A DNA stretch of 64,000 nucleotides. Origin: Plasmopara viticola. Taxonomy: Eukaryota > Oomycota > Peronosporomycetes > Peronosporales > Peronosporaceae. Position 1 is the first letter of the stretch, and each line of letters opens with the position of its first letter. The stretch spans positions 496,001 to 560,000 of the forward strand of contig MBPM02000044.1 in the NCBI GenBank assembly GCA_001695595.3. The letters are read 5' to 3'. The position numbers and the translations under genes are program-made. Shown in pieces: positions 11,201 through 18,556 of this stretch. A model generated the notes under the pieces. That model saw nothing but the letters and a program-made list of their open reading frames with translations, searched no databases and was not told the origin of the DNA.

Positions 11201-12300
11201 ATGGGATTTGAGAGTATCACTAGTTTTGAAAATCATATTGCAAACTGGGCAAGGATAATAACTATCTAGCTTACGAATATTTTTGATTAACAAAGCATGT
11301 CCTTTGTATGACAGAATATTAACGTTTCTAGACTATTGTCGATTTCACGTCCGTTCTGCATATAGGTTATCGACTTCTTATTATCTTCTCGAAAAGTGGT
11401 CTTTGAATTACGAATCGATAATAGTCGTTTGGTTCCCTTATCCCATTCGAACACACTAATACTGATCTTGAAATATTGCTTTAGTTGATCAATTTCCATT
11501 CAATCGATTGGATCTGTTTCTCTACGCTTTTTCAAAGTAAAGTCCTCGTGCTTAAAATCACAATACTCTCTTAAAAGGCCTTTGACTTCTGTTTTTTTTC
11601 TGCGCGAACTCTTTTCGTCGCATCAAGAGACTTCAGGTAGAAAGCCACGCAATAGAAAACGCATTTGTTTTCAGCATCTCCAAAAGCAGAAACAATATAT
11701 TGATTATCTTTAATTTGTTGTGGGAATTCAATTTCAGCCCCAAGTATGAGAATGATTGTATAGCTTCATTTGAAACCCCGTGATCTTTCTTACCATCCAT
11801 CGATGAACTGGGATATGACATTTTAAAAAGTAAATCCCCTTGATTGAAATAGTCAATCAAACGATCATTTATATCAGGATTAGAATTAATGTATACGGGT
11901 TTTTTTAATACATTGGTATTGAAGCCTACGTTTAAATGTATCTCCTCTTCAGTATGTCGATTGACTAAATCATAATCAAGAAAGACGTTTGCTTTGAACG
12001 CCTTAGTCATTGATAAAGCAATGCTTTAATTTTGTCAATAACAGATTGCTGAGTGTCATTGTAAAAGAAATGAGTTTCGTAGCGCTTTTTAAAATAAACT
12101 TATTTCCAGGTCCTGGTTTTTGTAAGTGACGGTTTAGAAGCTCCATACGATAACCACTGGTGGTTTGTTTTGGAAATTTTTTCTTGTATTCCTTAACAAT
12201 AGATCCTTTAGTAGCTTTGTTAGGTTTGGAAACATAAGTATAGCGTCCACATTTATTTTGAATTCTGACTCTGTAAGATCCACCCCATTTTTCCACCTGG
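8226..12300 (-). pseudogene. PolB: Polinton protein-primed DNA polymerase B, decayed
   Basis: Minus strand, about 1,300 codons in many frames. In order: an N-terminal basic region (12296-11633) and a zinc-finger-like segment (CPVCNMIFKTSDTLKSHRLN, about 11250). Then the exonuclease Exo I motif (HIICYDFES, about 11070), then LEWYNNLDVIPFVEAVE and SLPSLAEK (about 10190-10070). The palm follows with GGPSIIF (about 9650) and motif A-like DANALYLWALGNDMPCGR (about 9520), then KLIGSYFGTK (about 9250). Motif B-like NPIHLSIAIYQIAKLRMLEF (about 8850) and motif C EMNTDSAYIAF (about 8730) complete it. The usual DTDS of motif C reads NTDS, losing a catalytic Asp. The gene overlaps or abuts the integrase start. 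It is the replication enzyme of Polintons, primed by a terminal protein. Confidence 0.9.
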
Positions 12301-13007
12301 ATATTTAGTTTTCAGAGCATCAATTTCGTGATGCAACATTTTAGATAGTTTTTATAAATATACTCACCCAAACCTAACCACTCTCTAAACACACTTATTG
12401 GCCCCCATCCGTACACTATTAGGAACAGAAAAAAAATAAAAAATCTAAATTTGACAAGCCCCATCCTATGGTATTGATGGGTAGAAAACACTAAAACACA
12501 CAACCACACAGAGCCTTCAATCAAACCTATCAGACGCCCTGAGAGTATCATTAGTATTACTCAAAAGCATCAAGGGTATCCTTAAGCTATATAAATGATC
12601 AATGATTGGCACCATTGAATTTTAATGTTCTGTCGGATATAGAACATTCGCAATGCAATACACCCTGAACGCAGATGATTTGATAACGATCGCGACAGAT
12701 CTAAGAAGCAGCTTGAAAATATTAGTTTGACATAAATGAGCTTTTACTTAAGTACTGGAATACCAAGCAGAGTCCCCTCGATCATTGACACTAACTAGAG
12801 CATCAAGGTTCTTTTTTTGAGAATTTGAAAAGCAACATAACGATTTTTGAGTAGTAACATATAGTGCCTATTTGCCCCTCTTTTTTCACCCCCTCTGTAC
12901 CACAACCTCCAGCTCTTTTATACCCCTGAGACAAATAGAAAAACCTCACAAGAAACCCCTTTCACCGAAAACGTCATCTTCACCTCCACATGTAAGAAAA
13001 GTACACC
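12301..13007. other. Upstream region of PolB; no confident gene
   Basis: A 79-codon minus-strand frame (12551-12312) contains a hydrophobic run but no recognisable motif, and may be leader sequence or chance. Beyond it, 12552-13007 is AT-rich with C-rich pyrimidine runs around 12880-12970. I see no gene. Confidence 0.4.
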
Positions 13008-13135
13008 TACTACCCAGAAGCGTCTATAACACTTATAAGGCCCTGAGCACTTTTTCGAATAAACAGCAAGGGGGTAGGTACCCTGTAAGAAAATCAGAAA
13101 GTTACAATAAATGCAAATCTAAGTTATCTTAAATT
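13008..13135 (+). repeat. Polinton-type terminal repeat copy (Cys-rich-gene end), reading inward to the right
   Basis: A block with cccagaagc, a shared cactttttcgaat and caagggggta, followed by ccctgtaagaaaatcag and ttacaataaatgc. The same block in the same orientation is at 63390-63507. The inner part (ccctgtaag...) recurs inverted at about 17675-17715 and 61895-61940. Each copy is followed inward by one of two terminal genes: the Cys-rich gene (here and at 61836) or the ExoX-C-like gene (17601 and 63918). Confidence 0.65.
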
Positions 13136-13186
13136 ATCTTTCTATACAATATACATATAACAAGAAATCAAAACTTATTAAAGACA

Positions 13187-13668
13187 ATGAGTGGTCATTT
13201 CAGGATCGTAAAGATGATCAGGGTTATGATTATAGAAGTTGTGATTGTACCGGAGAAACTAATACCACTTAAAAACCAAAAGTGCAATATGTCTCTTGCG
13301 ACAGAGTGCATTGCACTACTACGGGACCCTGTTGTTATAAAATGGTTGATACCCCTTGTTGTGAAATATGTGGGCATGACGTATCCTATTATACTTGTAT
13401 CAGCTGTCATTTGAGATCAAAAACTAAAAGGGTTGGAATTACATGCGATCCTTGTCTTGTGGAGTATGCAGAACAGAAAAGATTAGAGCGTATAAAGCAA
13501 ACTAAGCATAATGGTGAGAAAATATTTGGATTCGGAAAGAAATTTCGCGACCATAAAATCAAAGATGTCCCACAATACTATGTCAGATGGCTTACATATA
13601 TAGGCATTTACAATTCCAAGGTAAAGCTATTGTATGATAATTATAAAAGCCTTCAATGTAAGGTTTAA
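13187..13668 (+). pseudogene. Cys-rich zinc-ribbon-like protein of Polinton end
   Basis: The ATG at 13187 follows the terminal repeat by about 55 bp. The first 30 codons are frameshifted relative to the main frame, which runs from about 13255 to 13668. The region holds clustered cysteines (CTTTGPCC, CCEICGHD, CISCHL, CDPC) suggesting two or more zinc-binding knuckles, then a basic helical tail (KRLERIKQTK, FGFGKKFRDHKIKDVP). A homologous copy on the minus strand at 61400-61836 keeps an uninterrupted N-terminus (MTMGSHFRDRKDD). Function is unknown. A nucleic-acid-binding or transcription-factor-like role is inference from the Cys pattern and basic tail. Confidence 0.65.
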
Positions 13669-13734
13669 ATTAGATATTTTTTTGAGTTATTCTGAGACAA
13701 TTTCTTTTTAAGATATATAACAAGAGATAAAACG

Positions 13735-13919
13735 GTGTACACAAAAGAATATTATGAGCGCCATAAAGAATCTATTATTGCCGCCAAGAAGCGATACTAT
13801 CAAAAGGACAAGGAGCGCATTCTACAAAAGCAAAAATGATATAATTAGGGGCGTAGCGAGATGAGGAAAGAGAGATATCGAGCTAAGAAACAACTCAACG
13901 AAGCCGCTATCCAACAGTA
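13735..13919 (+). pseudogene. Small basic Tyr/Lys-rich protein of Polinton
   Basis: Reads VYTKEYYERHKESIIAAKKR then a second YYQKDKERILQKQK unit. A stop/frameshift near 13840 follows, then MRKERYRAKKQLNEAAIQQ to a stop at 13918-13920. Repeated Y-x-x-x-K/R-E-x-I units in a highly basic helix are common in small proteins of Polintons and large DNA viruses. The same unit is present inverted at about 61115-61290. Role unknown, possibly DNA binding. Confidence 0.5.
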
Positions 13920-14012
13920 AAGATATTATTATTTTTTGTTCTGAAACAACATTTGTCAGAATATACGAAGACATTGTTATTCTGATTTTCATTTTTCCTT
14001 GGTGCCTTTATT

Positions 14013-14429
14013 ATGAATAGCTATATATATAAGCATCAGATAATGATTTTGAGATTAAATAATCTCGGTGAATCTACTGCCAATGAACTACAACAACTTG
14101 CGATTCAGCTGAATGTTCAAATCGACAACATACTAGATTTCAGAAACATTAGAGCTCCACCAGGTGATGGAAAGTACATTATATTACTCCGATTGAATCC
14201 AGAAGTTGGACATTGGGTTTGTATGTGCAACAATGAATACTTTGATTCGATGGGTATTGGGCCACCGAGAATTCTTGGCGCTACGAAATATAATGACAAA
14301 CAGTACCAAGGGAGCTATGATAATTATTGCGGTTTATGGAGTATGCTGTACCTTTATAGTAAACAACACAATCGACCTGATTTACTCAAAAAATTTTACG
14401 ATTTAAATACAGAAGTTTCATTATCTTAA
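14013..14429 (+). CDS. PRO: Adenovirus-type (Ulp1-like) cysteine protease of Polinton
   Basis: An intact 138-codon frame. The catalytic pattern of adenain/Ulp1 proteases is visible: His67 in VGHWVC, Asp78 in YFDSMG, Gln98 in KQYQGSYDN and Cys106 in NYCGLWSM. The size suits Polinton proteases, which mature capsid proteins. The start may be the ATG at 14013 or one at 14043. It is the only core Polinton gene here with no visible lesion, and it is followed after 9 bp by the next ORF on the same strand. Confidence 0.85.
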   Translation: MNSYIYKHQIMILRLNNLGESTANELQQLAIQLNVQIDNILDFRNIRAPPGDGKYIILLRLNPEVGHWVCMCNNEYFDSMGIGPPRILGATKYNDKQYQGSYDNYCGLWSMLYLYSKQHNRPDLLKKFYDLNTEVSLS

Positions 14430-14438
14430 TATACCATC

Positions 14439-14828
14439 ATGAATAGAATCAGACGTTATAGAGGAACAGGAGTTGACGAGGTTACTCCAAAAGATAATAG
14501 AATCGATTTGATAATGAAAGAATTGGAGTTTTTGCGCTCCGAACTAGCTCAAAAAAAAGTTGAATCATCCATTTCAAAATATTTCAAAGAGGAAATTTTC
14601 ACAAAAGATAGAGAAACCCTACTCAAGGATGGATTTGTTAGTAAAGGAGATTATCTCGAAATTCCATTAACGATACTGAATGTCAGATACAAACAATGGT
14701 GCATTGATACTGGACATAAACGTATGTTGCGTAAAGCAATCATTGAGAACATCCGAAACGACAAAGTCGATGGAGTTGTGTTTAAATATTACGATGGATA
14801 CGACAAAATACGCGTTTTTCCTAGTTAG
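14439..14828 (+). CDS. Conserved-looking Polinton ORF, unknown function
   Basis: 129 intact codons beginning MNRIRRYRGTGVDEV, 9 bp after the protease stop and presumably co-transcribed with it. An N-terminal helix (IDLIMKELEFLRSELAQKK) could be a coiled coil. The C-terminal part (VRYKQWCIDTGHKRMLRKAI, VFKYYDGYDKIRVF) has the look of a small winged-helix fold, such as those appended to viral primase-helicases. That resemblance is weak and not an assignment. It ends overlapping the convergent small ORF at 14821. Confidence 0.55.
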   Translation: MNRIRRYRGTGVDEVTPKDNRIDLIMKELEFLRSELAQKKVESSISKYFKEEIFTKDRETLLKDGFVSKGDYLEIPLTILNVRYKQWCIDTGHKRMLRKAIIENIRNDKVDGVVFKYYDGYDKIRVFPS

Positions 14829-15069
14829 TGTATTTATAGTTGATATTCTGACACTGATAGATACTTGCACAAATCAAGTCAATTTCTTCGCAAATTTTTA
14901 TTATGTCTGATCCTGTATGCTTATTTATTTTTGAACAATTTAGTCTAATATCTTCAAAATCAATATTATCGGTATCATCGGTACTATCGGTATCTATAGG
15001 TTCATGAAGCTTAACATCTTCAACATAACCAGTATTATCGGTATCGGATAGATATTTATATAGACACAA
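14821..15069 (-). CDS. Small acidic protein, unknown
   Basis: 82 codons on the minus strand, convergent with and overlapping the preceding ORF by 8 bp. It is acidic, with an Asp/Thr-rich centre (IDTDSTDDTDNIDFED) produced partly by an imperfect 9-bp repeat of atcggtatc type, and a Cys/Ile-rich C-terminus. There is no recognisable family. It may be a real Polinton accessory gene, but the low-complexity core keeps confidence modest. Confidence 0.35.
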   Translation of the reverse strand: MCLYKYLSDTDNTGYVEDVKLHEPIDTDSTDDTDNIDFEDIRLNCSKINKHTGSDIIKICEEIDLICASIYQCQNINYKYTN

Positions 15070-15115
15070 AGAGCATGGATATTACATTAATATATTTGTA
15101 TCTGCAGTTGTTCAA

Positions 15116-15131
15116 TCACCCAGTTGGGTGA
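15116..15131. repeat. Short palindrome at the Polinton/CRN boundary
   Basis: tcacccagttgggtga is a near-perfect dyad (7-bp arms, 2-bp centre) in the gap between the AT-rich Polinton genes and the GC-rich CRN gene. It could be a regulatory dyad or a junction scar. Confidence 0.4.
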
Positions 15132-15221
15132 TGTCAAAAAACCAACAGTGGGTTATATCATTTGATTGGCTGAAATATGGATAGAGGGAACGTCCCTCAC
15201 TCACAGAAAGCAATTGGAAAC

Positions 15222-16945
15222 ATGGTGACGCTGTATTGCGCGCTCGTCGGTGTGAAGGGGAACGCGTTCTCCATCGACATCGATGCGAGCAAGTCTGTGG
15301 ACCACTTGAAGAAGGCCATCAAGACGGAGAAGGAGAACGATCTCAAGGCGATCGATGCGGACAAGCTGCAATTGTTCCTCGCCAGGAAGGGCGACAATAC
15401 ATGGCTCGATAGAAGCGGCGCAGAAGCTTTGACGCTCGATGAGAATGGACACCCGGAAGGGTTTGCACACATGGACGAGTTAAACTGGATTGTGGATTAC
15501 TACGGCGAGGAATTTCAACCAAAACGAGGGGAAATCCACGTGTTGGTGGTGCTTCCTCCGCAATCGTTTGCCACTACTGTGGTTGGCGCTGTTGTCAAGA
15601 AAAGAAAACTCGCTCAAGTGAGGGAATTAATCACGCCGTCTTCTTTTGCAAAGTGCAAGGGAGGCGGTAGCTGGGTGAAATGGCTGAAAAAACTCGATGG
15701 TCAGATTGAGTGTCATCGCATCGAACGTTCAGTCGACGAGACGCCGATTCCACTTGTGCTGTTGAACAAAACGTTCGCGCGGTTTGAGGAGAATTGCAAG
15801 CAGATCGAGTTTGGTAACGAAGATTGTGAGTTTGTGAGAAACCTTTGCCACGGCATGTCCACTCCTTACGAGAGCGAAGCAGCCTTTGCCGAAAAGGCAC
15901 GGGAATTGCTGAAAGACTATCTGCTTGCTGATTTTCCAGCTTCGACGATCACGCCTGTGACGGTCAATGGATCAGTATCAGATGGTTCGTATCGCTACGG
16001 AGAAACGCTGCTGTTGAACTTGGAATGCAAACTCCAGAAAGGAGATGGTGGTGGAGATCCGACAATGCAAAACGTTGCTTACTACATCAAGAACTTGCCA
16101 GACCAGATCGACCGCCAGTTCCCATGTTTTTTGGTGGATATCTGTGGACCACTCATGAGCGTGTTTGGAATTGTGAACACGGACGACGAAAATGCGATTT
16201 GCGAGCCTCTAGTCTTGAGCTTTCCGCTTCTTTTCTTCGACAACGAGTGGTTAATGGTGTCACTGACTCGTGCGTGTGCGTCTCTAAAAGCTGCACTAAG
16301 GGAACTCACCGAGGAATGCCAGCAGCTCGTTGCCAACCGTCGTAATCTCGCGCGATGTCAGTATGCAATCGATCTCGATCGATTGAGTTTCCCTTACAAA
16401 GATTCTGCCGAAGTTAATGGGGTAACTATCTCGCTGCAATATGTTGAAGCTGTGCAGCGGTACGTTTTTGTCGCGAAAGCTCAAGATGGAAATGAAGTTA
16501 TTGTCAAGTTTGCCAAGCGATATGGTGTGGAAGTCCATCAGTATTGTTCGAGTGCAGGGTTTGCTCCAGCGCTGATCTGCTGTGAATCCTTGCCCAATGG
16601 TTGGGTTTTCATCGTCATGGAAAGACTTCCGTTGATACCGCTTTCGCGAGCAAAAGGTTATGATACGATGGTTCATCACCAACTGCTCGAAATAAAGAGG
16701 GTTTTGGCAGCTGCTTCGTTCGTCCATGGAGATCTTCGAGGAACAATGTGATGTGGAATCCTGTCAAGCATCGAGTCGCACTGGTTGATTTCGATTGGTC
16801 TGGAAAAGATGGCGCTGACACTTACCCGCCATTTATGAACACTGAGATAGCGTGGCCACCAGGAGCGGAGTCTGGGAAGCCTCTTCGAGTTGCCCATGAT
16901 GCGTATTGGTTTGAGTCGATGTGGTCCCGCTGGCATTGCGATTGA
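15222..16945 (+). CDS. Crinkler (CRN) effector with kinase-like C-terminus, one frameshift
   Basis: The start at 15222 (MVTLYCALVG) fits the usual CRN N-terminus better than an in-frame ATG at 15177. The LFLAK-type domain has LQLFLAR at residues 49-55, and the DWL-like and transition region follows (to VLVVLPP, about residue 118). The rest is a large C-terminal effector domain. Near its end are protein-kinase-like motifs: HGDLR (catalytic loop, about 16725) and, after a one-base loss near 16742, VDFDW (metal-binding loop, about 16790), ending at 16945. CRNs are oomycete intracellular effectors acting mostly in the host nucleus. No signal peptide is evident. GC content is clearly higher than in the flanking Polinton genes. 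It lies between those genes and the Polinton terminal gene. The frameshift is either a sequencing slip in a short A run or true inactivation. Confidence 0.85.
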
Positions 16946-17069
16946 GTGTCAGTTTTTAAAAGAGAATGTATTCTCATTTGGCTTGGCGCGCCCTGTGATT
17001 TTTGTTGACCACACGTGATCAGGAGCAACATCCTGGAAGATCAGCATCTCTCTGATAGCTTGTCTAAAC

Positions 17070-17270
17070 CGATAGTGGTGAGGTGGTAGCGATTTGCCAC
17101 CTATCGTGAGCTACTTCTTGAACAATGTATTTATCCGCAAAAGCTCGTTGGTTTTGACCACCTGTATGATCTAATAACCTGTAGAGAAAGATTGTCACTC
17201 TAATACCACGACCTCGACAACCAGTTGATAGGGTTCCAGTTTCAGATACCGATAATGGAGTTAAAAAAAA
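17070..17270 (-). other. Short open segment next to the ExoX-C-like gene, unrecognised
   Basis: On the minus strand, starting 17 bp beyond the ExoX-C-like stop, about 66 codons are open without an ATG. They have a globular composition (GCRGRGIRV, AFADKYIVQEVAHDRWQ) and end in a stop near 17072. It could be the remnant C-terminus of a Polinton gene cut by the CRN-bearing segment, or a second exon. I cannot identify it. Confidence 0.3.
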
Positions 17271-17286
17271 TGTAGCTAATTCTTAT

Positions 17287-17601
17287 TTAATTCTGTGTCT
17301 TAATTTCGTTCAAGTTTTCTTTCAATGATGGACATTTATTCTTGATATATTCATTTTTACACATCCAACTGAAATATTGCTTATCGTTCTCAACAATCCA
17401 CTTTACGGACTTGTTCTTGTGTTTGCCCCACCGCATGATATAGCTATCATCTCCATCTTGGAACTTACCTTGTAAAAACCGTTTGATATCAGAGTCTTCT
17501 GTTTGCTGGTTGTATAACCATCGACAGTATGACGCATCTTGCTCATGGACTTCCTCAAGAGATTTTCCTTTATATTTTCCGAACTCTAAAATGACGGACA
17601 T
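17287..17601 (-). CDS. Small protein with two ExoX C-terminal-like repeats, Polinton terminal gene
   Basis: 104 intact codons. The first repeat (FGKYKGKSLEEVHEQDASYC) and the second (WGKHKNKSVKWIVENDKQYF) both follow the F/W-G-K-x-K-x-K-S... D-x-x-Y/F-x-x-W pattern. That pattern is seen in the C-terminal domain of exodeoxyribonuclease X and in many phage/virus proteins, and is thought to bind nucleic acid. There is no nuclease domain. The ATG lies about 90 bp inside a Polinton-type terminal repeat (about 17675-17715). A second copy with the same relation to a terminal repeat starts at 63918. Confidence 0.7.
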   Translation of the reverse strand: MSVILEFGKYKGKSLEEVHEQDASYCRWLYNQQTEDSDIKRFLQGKFQDGDDSYIMRWGKHKNKSVKWIVENDKQYFSWMCKNEYIKNKCPSLKENLNEIKTQN

Positions 17602-17674
17602 GGTTTTGAATTTATGTATGGTGTATGGGGAATAACTATATACTTGTTAATATTTAAAATTCAGAATAAAAATA

Positions 17675-17715
17675 ATTATACGTGCAACTTTCTGAATTTT
17701 CTTACAGGGGGTACT
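17675..17715 (-). repeat. Polinton-type terminal repeat copy (ExoX-C end), reading inward to the left
   Basis: The minus strand reads ccctgtaagaaaattcag then aaagttgca, matching the inner block at 13080 and 63470 in inverted orientation. A candidate 6-bp target duplication for an element spanning 13075-17715 is aggtac on the left and gggtac on the right (one mismatch), assuming the termini start at CCTGTAAG. This boundary assignment is tentative. Confidence 0.55.
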
Positions 17716-18556
17716 GAATTGGAGAGGGGATGGGGCTAGCAAGAAAGGGGGGGGCTGGTTCGCAGCCCCCTTATTATAAACTATATCGGCACAAATCGCA
17801 CGATTGGCGCAACCACTGAGACCACTGGAGTCTGTTCTGCCCGAGCCTTCACGCATCGACTTTACTCGTAGAGATCGAACTTCGTGACGCATTGTCAAAA
17901 GGTGGGGTTACGAATGCATTCTAATTTCTAGGCCCATCGAAGCTTACGAGGCTATGAGAAGCGCAAAGTGCGCGTTCGACATATGCAAAATACGGTTTGG
18001 TCCGTTCCGCAATATTTTTTTGGGGCACGGGTGGGTTATCTATCCAATTAGGCGCAGAATTGGCAACAAAGTACAAGCCGATGTAAGGGGTTCGCACAGC
18101 GCCTTGCACACGAAAGCGCGCAGAAAAAAATACATTTTTTTCACTACAATGTATATTCGATCCTACCTCTAGTTTTCGATAAGCGACTAAATTTACTTCT
18201 GCAATTAAGCTTGTTTATTCCCTTTGTATTACTGTGTGCAAACCGGAAAGAGTACCTGTGGGTGCTCAATGTGCACCAGATCTTTCTTGACCAAAATGCG
18301 CGTTTTTAGCTTCGGCTTGGGTATGTGCGTCTGAGCTTTGTAAATTGCAGCCGAAGTTTTAACTATACTAGTACTATACGTGGATCACCTTTGGGTTATA
18401 TTCTATAAACTAATAATCACTTGTAGGTTTTGTGCTAATTATTCCAGGGCTCTATTCTCAACTATTTCAGTACCTTCAATTTCTACATGTAAGAAAGCAA
18501 ATTTAAACCAATCGACGACATAGGGAAACCAGCAATCTCGTCTCTCGCTTGTTTTG
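17716..18556. other. Intergenic, no gene seen
   Basis: Contains a homopolymer-like C/G stretch (about 17745-17770) and moderately AT-rich sequence. I see no coding or RNA-gene signal. It may include the upstream region of the Brr2 relic that starts at 18557. Confidence 0.5.
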
